The notes: generated by a model from the letters alone, not told the origin. 64,000 bases of DNA from Kribbella sp. NBC_01245 (GCF_036226525.1 NZ_CP108487.1:2232001-2296000), one strand, 5' to 3'; positions 28,761-38,673 are shown, counted from the stretch's first letter. Numbers and translations: made by a program.

Positions 28761-29585
28761 CTAGCTGAAGCGAGGCATTGCCGGTACGCCGAGGCGGTGG
28801 GCCAGCCAGGCGTCCCACGCGTCCTGGTCCGTGCCGTCGTCGTCGGTCAGGTGGTAGACCTCGGACTTGGGCAGCACGGCAGTGAGCGACGAGACCCAGG
28901 CCGGGTCGGGCGTCGCCAGCAGTACGTCGGCCTCGACCGCGTGCGCCCTCGCATCGAAGTGCTCGAGGGTCGCGCTCATGAGGATCTCGTCGGCACCTGC
29001 TCGAAGCTGGTCGTTCAACTCCTCGTGCGGGTAAACGCCAGCCTCGCGAGCCTCCATCGCCCGGTAGAGCAGGAGATCGCGAACCCGCACCGCGCTGAAC
29101 CCGGGACGTCGCGCGGCCGTGAGCAGCGCCAGGTCGTCGCCGCTAACCCCGACACGCGAACGGTCGACCGCGTCGAGCCCGAGCAGGAACTCGCCCGCGC
29201 GCAGGCAGTCGGCGACGATGCCGCGATAGACGTACGTCGCGGGGTCCTCGATGCCGTGCGTCAGCAGACCGGGATAGGCGGCCGCGAATCCGTCGTCGGC
29301 CCGGCGCTGACCGCGATGGCTCACGGCGAGTACGACGTACCGGCTACGGTCGTGAGCGTGTGGGAGGTAGTTGACGCTGCCGTAGCGCGGGGTTTCCAGG
29401 AGTGCCGGGAATCGACCCGGGCCGCTGGGGATGCTGAGGGTCGCGAAGATCCGGTACGGCCCAATGCTGGTCAGACGTACCTCGTAGAAGGTGGACTCGA
29501 CAGTCGTGCGGCTTGGGACGAGTTCCAGGGCGGGCTCAGCGGAGACTCGCGCCAGCTCGTCGTCGATTGCTTGCCAGTAGGTCAT
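28761..29585 (-). CDS. Acetylxylan-esterase-like protein, catalytic motif lost
   Basis: A 274-residue alpha/beta-hydrolase-fold protein similar over its length to AXE1/cephalosporin-C deacetylase enzymes and to the neighbour at 29582-30526 (for instance both have YPGLLTHxIxDxxTYxYRG). Where active members have G-x-S-Q-G-G, this one reads RVGVSGDDLALLTAAR, a shortened nucleophile elbow without SQGG, and the terminal His segment (SAHEAG in the partner) is absent. It is probably inactive or has a changed chemistry. It overlaps the partner by four bases. Confidence 0.75.
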   Translation of the reverse strand: MTYWQAIDDELARVSAEPALELVPSRTTVESTFYEVRLTSIGPYRIFATLSIPSGPGRFPALLETPRYGSVNYLPHAHDRSRYVVLAVSHRGQRRADDGFAAAYPGLLTHGIEDPATYVYRGIVADCLRAGEFLLGLDAVDRSRVGVSGDDLALLTAARRPGFSAVRVRDLLLYRAMEAREAGVYPHEELNDQLRAGADEILMSATLEHFDARAHAVEADVLLATPDPAWVSSLTAVLPKSEVYHLTDDDGTDQDAWDAWLAHRLGVPAMPRFS

Positions 29586-30526
29586 CGGCGTTCTCCGTCA
29601 GAGGGTCGCAGGTATTGGGCGAGAAACTCGCCGATCGTCGGCAGCACGCCGGGAAGGCCGGCCTCGTGGGCGGAGTTCGCGAAGGTGTGGAGCTGCTTCT
29701 CCGCCCTAAGCGCGCGATACACAGCGAAGCCGGTTTCCGGCGGGCAGACGTCGTCCTGAAGGCCGAGGTGCATCAGAGTCGGCGCTTGGACCAACGGCGC
29801 GAAGTTGATGCCGTCGTAATAGGCCATCGCGTCGGCGATCCGCTGCTGGTCGTCGGGGTGCTCGCGGAGGTATTCGGTGATTTCTTCGTATGGATAGGAC
29901 CTGGTCAACGTCGGAGCCGTCGTGATTCCGCAGAGGTAGGGCGCGCCGGTTGATAGGCAGGCGACCACCTCCGGCCGGAGGGCGGCCGCGATCAGGCCGA
30001 GGCCGCCGCCTTGGCTGTGACCTTGGATGCCGATGCGGGCCGGGTCGACCTCTGGGCGGTCGAGCAGTACGTCGAGGGCGCGGACGACGTCCAGGTAGAA
30101 GCCGCGATAGCCGTACGTCTCGCGGTCGACGATGTTGTGCGTGAGCAGACCGGGATAGCCGGGATTGAAGACGTCGTTGGACCGGAGCTTGCCGCGAGAG
30201 GCGACCTCTAGAACGGCGTAACCGCGCGAGGCCCAGTATTTGGGGATCACCGGCTCGGAGATGTAGCCGGGGATCGTCACCAGCGCCGGATACGGGCCGC
30301 CCTCACGAGGAGTGGCATACCAGGCGGAGACGCGAAGACCTTGGTACGACGTGTAGCTGACGTCGAAGGCCCTGACGCTCGACGTCGACCGGTGCGGCAC
30401 CTCGGTGACCATGGCGTCCAGCGGATGCGAGGCCATCTCGGCGAGACCCGCCGCCCAGAACTCATCGAAGTCGTCCGGCCGATGGACGCTGACAGCGACA
30501 GCCTCGGGATTCCTGTTCACAGACAC
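29582..30526 (-). CDS. Acetylxylan esterase family (AXE1) hydrolase
   Basis: A 314-residue cytosolic esterase of the AXE1/cephalosporin deacetylase family, which removes acetyl groups from xylo-oligosaccharides and other small esters. The triad is visible: nucleophile Ser in RIGIQGHSQGGGLGL near residue 171, Asp in HLGLQDDVCPPET, and His in FANSAHEAGLPG. No signal peptide is present. The start is GTG 30526 with a weak ribosome site. It leads a two-gene operon with a degenerate paralogue, beside a ruined carbohydrate-binding module, which hints at a former polysaccharide-use locus. Confidence 0.87.
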   Translation of the reverse strand: MSVNRNPEAVAVSVHRPDDFDEFWAAGLAEMASHPLDAMVTEVPHRSTSSVRAFDVSYTSYQGLRVSAWYATPREGGPYPALVTIPGYISEPVIPKYWASRGYAVLEVASRGKLRSNDVFNPGYPGLLTHNIVDRETYGYRGFYLDVVRALDVLLDRPEVDPARIGIQGHSQGGGLGLIAAALRPEVVACLSTGAPYLCGITTAPTLTRSYPYEEITEYLREHPDDQQRIADAMAYYDGINFAPLVQAPTLMHLGLQDDVCPPETGFAVYRALRAEKQLHTFANSAHEAGLPGVLPTIGEFLAQYLRPSDGERR

Positions 30527-30635
30527 CCCAGGGATTCTGGCAACCCCGTCCGGCCGAAGCGCAACGGGGTCGATCGCTGGACTGGGCGGGCTGTTGGGTG
30601 TTGAGTTGGTTTCCGCCCGAGTTTTAGGAGTAGCC

Positions 30636-32165
30636 GTGAGATTCTTTCGCCGTCATGTAGGTGTGGCCGTCTTGATCGCGGTAGGGGCGGTCAGTGGAGT
30701 TACTGCATCCACAGGTTCGTCAGACCTCCAGCAGCGGCTGGACGGGTTACTGGCCGACAGTAGGTACCAGGGGTCGCAGGCGGCCTTAGTAGTACGGGAC
30801 GCGACCACTGGCGAAGTCTTGTACGACCGGAACGGAATCAACCGCCTGATGCCCGCCTCCAACGCCAAGCTGTTCACGTCGGCAGCGGCGCTAGAGACGC
30901 TGGGGCCGGACTACCGTTTCCACACGGACGTCCTGACCACAGGCAAGACGTACGGCGGCACACTGGCCGGTCCGCTCTACCTGAAGGGGTACGGCGACCC
31001 CACGAGCCTTGAGGCGGACTACCGGGCACTGGCGCGTCAAGTGGCCGCTACCGGGATTCGCCAGGTGGTTGGGGATCTGGTTGCCGACGACACCTTCTTC
31101 GACAATCGCCGGCTCGGGAACGGCTGGTCCTGGGATAACGAGTCCTACTACTACTCCGCCCAGACGTCCGCACTGACGGTTGCACCGGACACGGACTACG
31201 ACTCGGGCACAGTGATCGTCGAGAGTCTTCCCGGCGCGACTGTCGGCGCACCCGCACAGCTGAAGGTTGTGCCGCAGACGAGCGCCGTGCAGCTGGTCAA
31301 CACGTCGACGACCGGAGCGGCCGGTTCGCCGTACACCTTGAGTATCGAGCGGGATCACGGCACCAACGTCGTACGGATCACCGGGTCGATTCCGGCGGAC
31401 GACACCGGCGGCCAGGACTGGGTGACGGTTTGGGAGCCGGCCAACTACGCGGCCGACGTTTTCCGCCGCGCGCTCGCGGCCGAGGGCGTGAAGGTGCTCG
31501 GCAAGCTGCGCACCGGAACCACTCCGGCGGTAACGCGACGGTTGGCGCGGGACGAGTCGATGACCGTTGCCGAGTTGATGACACCGTTCATGAAGTTGTC
31601 GAACAACATGCACGCCGAGGCGTTGGTGAAGACGATGGGCAACGGCAGTTGGGATGACGGACTGGCCGTGGTTCTCGACTACGCCAAGACTGCCGGGGTT
31701 GACGTACCGGCGATGCGGTTCGCGGACGGCTCGGGTCTTTCGCGGATGACCAACGTGACCGCGGACGGCATCAGCGACCTGCTGGTGGCCGCCGGCCGCG
31801 AGCCATGGTTCGCCACTTGGTACGCGTCGATGCCGATCGCGGGCAACCCGGATCGCATGGTCGGTGGCACCCTGCGCAACCGGATGCGCGGAACGGCCGC
31901 GGCGAACAACGTGCACGCGAAGACCGGCACCCTCACCGGCGTGACGGCGCTGTCCGGATACGTGACGAACGCCGACGGCCGGAAGCTGGTTTTCGCCTTT
32001 GTCTCCAACAACTTCATCGCCAGTCCGCGGCCGATCGAGGACGCCGTTGCGGTCACGCTCGCGTCCTGGTCGGAGGGTACGGATGTGCCGACCATCACGC
32101 CGAATCACCAGCGTGTCGGCACTGTTGAGCCGGAGCTGGAGTGTTCTTGGCAAAAGGCCTGCTGA
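30636..32165 (+). CDS. dacB: D-alanyl-D-alanine carboxypeptidase/endopeptidase (PBP4, S13)
   Basis: A class C penicillin-binding protein that trims or opens peptidoglycan cross-links outside the membrane. The 509-residue protein has an N-terminal signal (FFRRHVGVAVLIAVGAVSGVTA) and the three active-site motifs S75-N-A-K78, S-N-N in MKLSNNMHAE, and K-T-G in VHAKTGTLTG. The insert between motifs 1 and 2 is the long S13 type. The GTG at 30636 was preferred because AGGAG stands five bases before it. It is transcribed away from the esterase operon. Confidence 0.93.
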   Translation: MRFFRRHVGVAVLIAVGAVSGVTASTGSSDLQQRLDGLLADSRYQGSQAALVVRDATTGEVLYDRNGINRLMPASNAKLFTSAAALETLGPDYRFHTDVLTTGKTYGGTLAGPLYLKGYGDPTSLEADYRALARQVAATGIRQVVGDLVADDTFFDNRRLGNGWSWDNESYYYSAQTSALTVAPDTDYDSGTVIVESLPGATVGAPAQLKVVPQTSAVQLVNTSTTGAAGSPYTLSIERDHGTNVVRITGSIPADDTGGQDWVTVWEPANYAADVFRRALAAEGVKVLGKLRTGTTPAVTRRLARDESMTVAELMTPFMKLSNNMHAEALVKTMGNGSWDDGLAVVLDYAKTAGVDVPAMRFADGSGLSRMTNVTADGISDLLVAAGREPWFATWYASMPIAGNPDRMVGGTLRNRMRGTAAANNVHAKTGTLTGVTALSGYVTNADGRKLVFAFVSNNFIASPRPIEDAVAVTLASWSEGTDVPTITPNHQRVGTVEPELECSWQKAC

Positions 32166-32217
32166 ACACTCGGCCAATCGACTCGACAAGGGGGCGGCGG
32201 GGCCTCACCATGACCAC

Positions 32218-33180
32218 ATGGAGATGACCGCCGCTCCGCCGGCCGGGTATACCGTCCGGCGGCCGCGGCCGACCGACGCCAGGGACATTCTCGAGGTCGT
32301 GTCGGCATACAACACCCAGGTGGTCGGATTTGCCGACTGCACACTGGACGACATTTTCGACAACATGGCCGAGCCGGGTTTCGATCCCGAAACCGATGGC
32401 TGGCTGGTGCATACCGAGTCCGGTCAGGCCGCCGGTTATGCCTGGATCTACGGCACCAGTGGCGCCGACCAGGTCGATATCGACGTGGTGGCGGCCGATC
32501 CGGTGCTGTCGCGGTGGTTGTTCACCCAGGCCACGGAACGCGGTCGCGATCGGGCCCGGGACCACGGCCACGACACGGTGGTGCTCGACGCCGGGATCTA
32601 CCGGGGCGACCAGGCGCTGCGCGATCTGGTCTCGGGTCGCGGTTTCAGCCCGAGTACGACGTACCACCGGATGCGGGTCGACCATGGTCCCGGCACGCCC
32701 GAGCCCACGTTGCCGGCCGGCGCGGTACTGCGGCGTGGTGCGCACGATGAGCCGTCGCGCCGAGCGGCGTACGAGGTGATGACCAGGTCCTTCGCCGGGC
32801 AGGAGGACGTGACCGTTCGCCCGTTCGAGGAGTGGTACCAGGTGCGCGAGGCGCGGCCGACGTTCTCCTGGTCGCAGCTGTCGGTGCTGGAAATTGACGG
32901 CCGGCCGGTCGCGGTGTGCGAGTCGAACGACCAGTTCGTCGAGGACGAGAACTGCGGCTACATCACCCGCCTCGGTGTGGTGCCCGGGTATCGCGGCAAG
33001 GGGTACGCCAAGTACCTGCTGTCCAAGACGTTCGCCCAGAACGCGGCGGCGGGTCTCGACGGCACCATCCTGCACGTCGATACGGACAACCCGACGCCCG
33101 CGCTCGGCCTCTACCTCTCGGTCGGCATGCAACCGGTTCTCATCATCGACGTCTGGCGTCAGGTCCTCTCCACCACCTAA
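32218..33180 (+). CDS. Tandem-domain GNAT acetyltransferase
   Basis: A 320-residue protein with two GNAT-like halves, as in MshD-type proteins. The C-terminal half has RLGVVPGYRGKGYAKYLLSKTF, the acetyl-CoA loop, and ILHVDTDNPTPALGLYLSVGM, the typical last strands. The N-terminal half is degenerate. MshD is the mycothiol acetyltransferase, but I see nothing specific for mycothiol, so this is only an alternative. The ATG at 32218 is preferred over upstream frames inside dacB. Its stop codon shares bases with the stop of the convergent GH84 gene (33177-33180). Confidence 0.8.
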   Translation: MEMTAAPPAGYTVRRPRPTDARDILEVVSAYNTQVVGFADCTLDDIFDNMAEPGFDPETDGWLVHTESGQAAGYAWIYGTSGADQVDIDVVAADPVLSRWLFTQATERGRDRARDHGHDTVVLDAGIYRGDQALRDLVSGRGFSPSTTYHRMRVDHGPGTPEPTLPAGAVLRRGAHDEPSRRAAYEVMTRSFAGQEDVTVRPFEEWYQVREARPTFSWSQLSVLEIDGRPVAVCESNDQFVEDENCGYITRLGVVPGYRGKGYAKYLLSKTFAQNAAAGLDGTILHVDTDNPTPALGLYLSVGMQPVLIIDVWRQVLSTT

Positions 33181-35933
33181 GGCGCTCCGAGGTCTGCCCA
33201 GCCACTCCAGCCGCTACCGGCGGCGGATTGCCAGGCGGTGCGTACTCGGCCGTCCAGCCCGACGCCGAAGAGGCTCACCGCACCGGTTGAACTGTCGACG
33301 GCGGCCGGCGATCCACCGGCTCCGGTGAACGGCTCGATCACCTGTGCCCAGTGGGACCAGCCGTCGCCGGCCCGGTTCTGCCAGGCGGTCCAGATGCGGT
33401 TGTCCGAGCCTCGTACGTAGGCCTGCATCGCGCCGTTGTTGCCGACGAGCACCTCGGGCGGACCCGTCATCGTGATGCCGCCGATCGCGACGAACCCGTG
33501 CCACGGACCGTCGTACGAGGTCTGCCAGGTCGTCTGCAGATGTCCGTCGCTGCCGCGGATGAAGACGCTATAGCCACCGTCGTACGTCGCCGCGAGGCGC
33601 GGGTTGTCCGTCGTCACACCGCCGAGCAGGATCCAGCCCTGCCAGCCGGTGCCCGGGCCGTGCTGCTTGTTGACCCAGACCTGGTTGTCGCTCCCCCGCA
33701 CCACCGCGGTCATCACGCCGTTCTGGCCGACCACCACCTCGGGTTTGCCGAGCATCGTGATCCCGGTCAACGGCTCGAACGAGCTCCACCCGGTCGCCGT
33801 CTGCCAGATTGTGTGCAACTGGCCATTGCCGCCGCGAGCGAACACGCTGAACCGGCCATCGTCGGTCTGCACGACCGTCGGGCTGTCGGTCACAACGGCT
33901 TCGCTGATCTTGCTCCAACCAGCCCAGCCGTTCGCGCTTTGGTGGTTGACCCACAGCCGGTCGTCGCTGCCCCGAACGAACGCGACCATCGAGCCATCGC
34001 GCTCGGCCAGTACTTCCGGCTGACCGTGCATGGTGATCCCGGGCAGCTCGGCGAACGGCGTCCAGCCCGATCCCGGGCTCGTCTGGAACGACGTGCGCAG
34101 ATGCCCACTCGCACCGCGCGCGAAGGTCGCCATCCGTCCGTCCGCGTGCCGGATCACCGACGCACCGCGCGGTGCGGCCATCAGGTCGACGAGGTCGTCG
34201 AACACCCCAGGCGTCACCATCCGCCCGAACTTGTTGCCCTGGGCAAGCGCCAGACCCATCGCCCGTCGCTCGTCACGGTACGTCGTGAGGTCGCCTTGCG
34301 CCTTGGCCCGCAGGCCCCGTACGACGTGCTCGGCCGCGGCCGCCCGCCCCTCCAACGCGACGAACCAGCCCTCGGAATCACGCAGGAACGACGGATTGGC
34401 CAGGGTCTGCCGCAGTTGCGCCGGCACCGCCTTGAGCCGGGCCGCTTCCGCCAGCAGGGCATCACCGGACGGGCCGAGATCGCCACCCGTCCGCCAGGCC
34501 TGCGCGAACGCCTTGGCCAACGGCGCGATCGGCGCGGTCTCCGGATGGAGCGGCGAGGCGGTCGAGACTTCGGCGTACGCACGGAGGGCCGGGTACGCCG
34601 TACCGCCGAACTCCTGCAGCGAGCGCGTCCACGAGTCCTGCGCGTCGTACGCCGAGGGGTTCCAGGCGTAGTCGGCGACGGTGTAGAGGCTGAGCAACGA
34701 CGCCTCCGCCTCCTGCATCTCGTTGGCGAGAATGCCGAGCGCGTTCTCGGCCAGAGCGGGATCGCGGCCGGTCAAGGGGCCGAGGTGCTGCTGGTTCGGC
34801 GCGAAGTCGTTCACCGGGTAGTTGTCGAAGATGAGCAACTTCCGGCCGCCGAACGCCTGCTCCGCCTGGGCCAACTCGCTTGCGGTGATCGTTGGTGAGA
34901 CCACCTCGCGGCCGGTCCAGAAGATCGGTGCGTCGGCCGGGATCCGCTCGGCGAACCTTGTCCGGTACGGCGATGAGCCCGTGCCCCAGTACTCGGTTGG
35001 CACGGTGACGAGCTTTGCGCCGGTGCGTTTGGTGATGAAGTTCGCGTAGACGTGGTTGACGACGTGGGTTTGTGCGTCCGCGAGCGCGGTCGGGCCGGTG
35101 CCGAAGGTGTCGGTATCGAGTGGGCAGGCGAATCGGCCGTTGACGTCGTCCCAGCCGATCGAGAAGGTCCGCTCGCCCACGTCGTACAGCTGCTGGTAGC
35201 GCGCGATGAGCTTGTCGAGGTCGGATTGGAGCGCGTGGCAGATGCCGTGTTGCGGGGAGACATTCGCCTCGGGGTTGATGCGATAAGTGAAGTCGACCTG
35301 GTTCTCCTTGGCACGCGCGATCGCCTCGGCAAACTTCGCGATCTCCGTTGCCGGGTAGAGATCGCGCCAGTTCTCCCCCGAGGTGCGGGAGTCGCCGCTG
35401 ACCGTGTATTGAAACACGTTCATCCGATGCGCCCCAAGCCAATCAAGATGCCGCAACAAGTCCCCTTGGCTCCACGGCTGCCCGTAAAACGACTCCATCC
35501 CCCCACGCACCCCAAACGCCGGATAATCCCGCACCACCACCCCCGGCAACTGCCCGCTGTTGGTTGATTGGCGGCTGGTGGTGAGTTGGCGGAGGGTTTG
35601 GCGGGCGTAGAACGTCCCGGCTTCGTCGACTCCGTCGATCGCGACTACCTTGCGGCCGTTGGCTTCGCCGATCGCCAGCACATACCCGCCGGGCGGAAGG
35701 CCGGCCGGGCCGTCTACCCCGAGATCGCGCAGGGCCGCGGCGGCATCGGGCCCATCGACGTACACCGCGACGTCATCGGACATCGCGAACCGGGTCGACG
35801 TCGCGACCATCGACTGCGGCACGGGCACGACTAACGGGAGCGCATCTGTTATCGGGGTTGGTTCCGTTGGTGGGTTTGGCGCGATCAGAGGTGGGAGCAG
35901 GAGGGAGAACATGGCGGATGCAAGAGCGATCAT
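33177..35933 (-). CDS. Secreted GH84-like N-acetylglucosaminidase with PLL-type propeller
   Basis: A 918-residue secreted protein: signal peptide (IALASAMFSLLLPPLIA), a GH20b-like N-terminal domain, a GH84-type catalytic barrel (GVRGGMESFYGQPWS near 140, catalytic pair Asp262-Asp263 in SIGWDDVNG), a helical region, then about five 45-60-residue repeats with SVFxRGxxGxLxTxWQT and MxAxVRGSDNxxWxNxQ motifs forming a PLL/tectonin-type beta-propeller. GH84 enzymes remove beta-GlcNAc from glycans. The usual YAPKDDPYHR loop is replaced by YTVSGDSRTSG, so specificity may differ. The ATG at 35933 has GGAGG six bases upstream. It could be chitin-, wall- or mucin-directed. Confidence 0.85.
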   Translation of the reverse strand: MIALASAMFSLLLPPLIAPNPPTEPTPITDALPLVVPVPQSMVATSTRFAMSDDVAVYVDGPDAAAALRDLGVDGPAGLPPGGYVLAIGEANGRKVVAIDGVDEAGTFYARQTLRQLTTSRQSTNSGQLPGVVVRDYPAFGVRGGMESFYGQPWSQGDLLRHLDWLGAHRMNVFQYTVSGDSRTSGENWRDLYPATEIAKFAEAIARAKENQVDFTYRINPEANVSPQHGICHALQSDLDKLIARYQQLYDVGERTFSIGWDDVNGRFACPLDTDTFGTGPTALADAQTHVVNHVYANFITKRTGAKLVTVPTEYWGTGSSPYRTRFAERIPADAPIFWTGREVVSPTITASELAQAEQAFGGRKLLIFDNYPVNDFAPNQQHLGPLTGRDPALAENALGILANEMQEAEASLLSLYTVADYAWNPSAYDAQDSWTRSLQEFGGTAYPALRAYAEVSTASPLHPETAPIAPLAKAFAQAWRTGGDLGPSGDALLAEAARLKAVPAQLRQTLANPSFLRDSEGWFVALEGRAAAAEHVVRGLRAKAQGDLTTYRDERRAMGLALAQGNKFGRMVTPGVFDDLVDLMAAPRGASVIRHADGRMATFARGASGHLRTSFQTSPGSGWTPFAELPGITMHGQPEVLAERDGSMVAFVRGSDDRLWVNHQSANGWAGWSKISEAVVTDSPTVVQTDDGRFSVFARGGNGQLHTIWQTATGWSSFEPLTGITMLGKPEVVVGQNGVMTAVVRGSDNQVWVNKQHGPGTGWQGWILLGGVTTDNPRLAATYDGGYSVFIRGSDGHLQTTWQTSYDGPWHGFVAIGGITMTGPPEVLVGNNGAMQAYVRGSDNRIWTAWQNRAGDGWSHWAQVIEPFTGAGGSPAAVDSSTGAVSLFGVGLDGRVRTAWQSAAGSGWSGWADLGAP

Positions 35934-36051
35934 GGCGGGCCTCCAAGACTGGACGGCATTCCGGTCTATACCAGCCTCACCCCGCCCACCTGTCAACGCC
36001 CTTCCACCAGAATGGAACCTCCCCCTTTTGCGTTGAGTCGCGCCTCACTCT

Positions 36052-36173
36052 TGCGTTGATTGGTCTGTATCCGCTCGCCCCTGACAGCGGCGGGTCAGGT
36101 GGAAGAGGACGTAGGCGGGTGACCAATCGACTCGCCGCAGTCAGGGGCGAGCGGACACAGACCAATCAACGCA
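36052..36173. repeat. Long palindrome, third locus
   Basis: A 34-bp inverted repeat with one mismatch: left arm 36052-36085 and right arm 36140-36173, loop 54 bases. The stem extends inward through GCGGCG (36087-36092) with CGCCGC (36134-36139), and GGTCA/TGACC in the loop. Arm sequence differs from copies 1 and 2, but the TCAGCGGCGGG-like loop edge resembles them. It lies between the hisF stop and the GH84 start. TTGCGTTGA also occurs directly repeated at 36028 and 36051. Confidence 0.75.
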
Positions 36174-36197
36174 GAGATCGTGAGCGTCGGCGGTGGG

Positions 36198-36959
36198 TTA
36201 GCGGACTTCGATGCCAGCCTCGCGGAGGGCCTTCTTCACGTCGGAGATGTGGAAGTCGCCGAAGTGGAAGACGCTGGCGGCTAGGAGGGCGTCGGCGCCG
36301 GCTTTGACGGCGGGTGGGAAGTGTTCGGGCGCGCCGGCTCCGCCGCTGGCGATCAGTGGGACCGACACGACGGCGCGTACGGCGCGGATCAGTTCCAGGT
36401 CGAAACCCTGTTTGGTGCCGTCGGCATCCATCGAGTTGAGCAGGACCTCGCCCGCGCCGAGTTCGACACCGCGTCGGGCCCACTCGATCGCGTCCAGCCC
36501 TGCCGATTTACGACCGCCATGCGTCGTGACCTCGAAGCCGGACGGCTGGTCGGGCGCGCGCCGGGCGTCGACGGACAACACCAGCACCTGATTGCCGAAC
36601 CGCCGCGCGATCTCCTCGATAACCGCCGGCCGGGCAATGGCGCCCGTGTTGATACCGACCTTGTCCGCGCCGGCGCGCAGCAGCCGGTCCACGTCGCCGA
36701 CCTCGCGTACGCCGCCGCCGACCGTGAGCGGGATGAAGACCTGCTCGGCGGTCCGCCTGACCACCTCGTACGTCGTCTCGCGTGATCCGGAGGACGCGGT
36801 GATGTCGAGAAAGGTCAGCTCGTCGGCGCCCTCCGCGTCGTACACCTTGGCCATTTCGACCGGATCGCCCGCGTCGCGGAGATCGGTGAAGTTGACGCCC
36901 TTGACCACCCGGCCGGCGTCGACGTCCAGGCAGGGAATGACTCGTACGGCGAGGCTCAC
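36198..36959 (-). CDS. hisF: Imidazole glycerol phosphate synthase cyclase subunit
   Basis: HisF makes imidazole glycerol phosphate and AICAR from PRFAR using ammonia from HisH. The 253-residue barrel has catalytic Asp11 in [22 protein letters not shown] with its partner Asp, VGGGVR, VDARR and [10 protein letters not shown] phosphate loops. The GTG at 36959 gives the standard [12 protein letters not shown] start. HisH is absent from the window. It stands alone, more than 8 kb from priA and 18 kb from hisI, instead of between them as in compact actinobacterial his loci. Confidence 0.95.
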   Translation of the reverse strand: MSLAVRVIPCLDVDAGRVVKGVNFTDLRDAGDPVEMAKVYDAEGADELTFLDITASSGSRETTYEVVRRTAEQVFIPLTVGGGVREVGDVDRLLRAGADKVGINTGAIARPAVIEEIARRFGNQVLVLSVDARRAPDQPSGFEVTTHGGRKSAGLDAIEWARRGVELGAGEVLLNSMDADGTKQGFDLELIRAVRAVVSVPLIASGGAGAPEHFPPAVKAGADALLAASVFHFGDFHISDVKKALREAGIEVR

Positions 36960-37122
36960 GCGGCAAAGCCTACCGAGCCCGCCCCGCAACCCCACGAGCC
37001 TGTCCACAACCAGTTGCCACAAGCTGCAAGAAGGCCTTCGACCGTGCTCGAAAAGGGTCCCGGCGGACCCCCGATCGGGTTGAGTGGACCTCATCTGCCC
37101 AGACGATCGGAGTACTTCGGTG
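36960..37122. other. hisF / M1 peptidase divergent gap
   Basis: A 163-bp divergent region that must contain both promoters. A GGGTCC-CGGC-GGACCC hairpin is at 37055-37070. I see no clear consensus promoter elements. Confidence 0.35.
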
Positions 37123-38661
37123 ATGCAACGTTCCCTGAGCCGGCTGGCCGTCGGCTCGGCTTCGATTCTGGCGCTCACCGCGTCCGTCCTGGTGGGCCAG
37201 TCGGCCAGCGCCAGCGAGACCAAGCACGCCGCCTCCCCTGGAGCACCTGGCGTCGGCGACACCGTCTACCCCGGCTTGGGCAACGGCGGCTACCAGGTCG
37301 AGCGGTACGTCGTCGACATGACGTACGACGCCACCACCCAGCTCGTCGCGTCGAAGGTCACCGCGTACGCCGTCGCCGGGCAGAACCTGTCGCGGTTCAA
37401 CCTGGACTCGTTCGGGCTCGACATCGCGAAGGTGACCGTCAACGGCAAGCCCGCCACCTTCGCCCAAGAGGGCGAGGAGCTGGTCATCACGCCCGCGAAC
37501 GCGATCACCCGGAACACCGTCTTCGCCGTCAACGTGGCCTATCAAGCGGACCCGCGCCGGATCAAGCCGCCTGCGGGTGGTTGGGTCGCGACGCCCGACG
37601 GCTTCGCGTTGGCGCCGCAGCCGAGTGGTGCGCACACGGTGTTCCCGAGCAACGACCACCCGTCGGACAAGGCCCGCTACACGTTCCGGGTGACCGCGCC
37701 GAAGGGCACGATCGGAGTGGCGTCGGGCGTGCACATCGGCGATGTCGCGAACGAGGACGGCAGCACCACCTCGACGTACATCACGCGCAATCCGGTCGCG
37801 ACCGAGGTCGTGCAGATCTCCGTAGGCGACTACACGATCGTAGAGCGCGGGACCGTCGACGGCGCGCGGATGCGGGACGTTGTACCGACTGCGCGCTTGC
37901 CCAAGGTCGACGCGGCGCTGAAGCTCACCGCGGGCCAGCTGACCTGGATCAAGCAGTACTTGGGCCGGTTCCCACTCGAGGCGTACGGCATCCTGCCGGC
38001 CAACAACGATGCGCCGGACGCGTTCGACTTCACCGGGCTCGAGACGCAGACGCTCACGCTCTACAAGCCGAACTACCTCACGCAGACCGAGGACAAGATC
38101 GGCTCGCACATGATGCACGAGCTGGTGCACACCTGGTTCGGCAACAGTGTCACGCCTGCGGACTGGGGCGACCTCTGGTTCAACGAGGGGCACGCCGACT
38201 TCTACGGCCTGCTCTACCGGTACGAGCGGGGCTGGCCGGACAGCCGCGGCTTCACGACCATGGTGGACCGCATGAAGTGGACGTACAGCCAGGGCGACCT
38301 GTGGCGCGCCAGCTCGGGCCCGGTCGCCAAGCCGAACGCGCAGAACCTGTTCGACAACCAGCGCTACACCGGCGGCGTACTCGTGCTCTACGCGCTGCAG
38401 GAGAAGGTAGGCGCGGAGAAGTTCGCAGAGATCGAGAAGCGGATCCTCGCCACCTACAAGAACAAGAACATCAGCACCGAGCAGTTCATCGCACTGGCGA
38501 CCAGTGTCAGCGCAGATGCCACTGTCCGCCCATTCCTGGAGGACTGGCTGTACGGCACCAAGACCCCGCCGATGCCGAACCACCCGGACTGGACCGTCAC
38601 CCCGCCCACCGCGAACCGCCTCGCCACCATCGACCTACGCTCGGATCTCCGCGACCACTAA
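37123..38661 (+). CDS. Secreted M1-family zinc metallopeptidase
   Basis: A 512-residue secreted aminopeptidase-type protein. The signal peptide runs to about ASA-SE near residue 31. The zinc site is H332-E-L-V-H336 with the third ligand Glu355 (18 residues between) in [13 protein letters not shown], the gluzincin M1 layout, and ETQTLTLY precedes it. The exopeptidase GAMEN motif is not seen; the position reads FTGLETQTL, so the mode of cleavage (amino- or endo-) is uncertain. An ATG at 37123 was used; a GTG three bases earlier with GGAG upstream is an equal candidate. Confidence 0.87.
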   Translation: MQRSLSRLAVGSASILALTASVLVGQSASASETKHAASPGAPGVGDTVYPGLGNGGYQVERYVVDMTYDATTQLVASKVTAYAVAGQNLSRFNLDSFGLDIAKVTVNGKPATFAQEGEELVITPANAITRNTVFAVNVAYQADPRRIKPPAGGWVATPDGFALAPQPSGAHTVFPSNDHPSDKARYTFRVTAPKGTIGVASGVHIGDVANEDGSTTSTYITRNPVATEVVQISVGDYTIVERGTVDGARMRDVVPTARLPKVDAALKLTAGQLTWIKQYLGRFPLEAYGILPANNDAPDAFDFTGLETQTLTLYKPNYLTQTEDKIGSHMMHELVHTWFGNSVTPADWGDLWFNEGHADFYGLLYRYERGWPDSRGFTTMVDRMKWTYSQGDLWRASSGPVAKPNAQNLFDNQRYTGGVLVLYALQEKVGAEKFAEIEKRILATYKNKNISTEQFIALATSVSADATVRPFLEDWLYGTKTPPMPNHPDWTVTPPTANRLATIDLRSDLRDH

Positions 38662-38673
38662 AACGCAGCGGGG

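Noticed and set aside
31999..32217. N-terminal extension of the double GNAT into the end of dacB
   Set aside because: The extension is an out-of-frame reading of dacB with Arg-rich composition; the ATG at 32218 starts a normal GNAT sequence.
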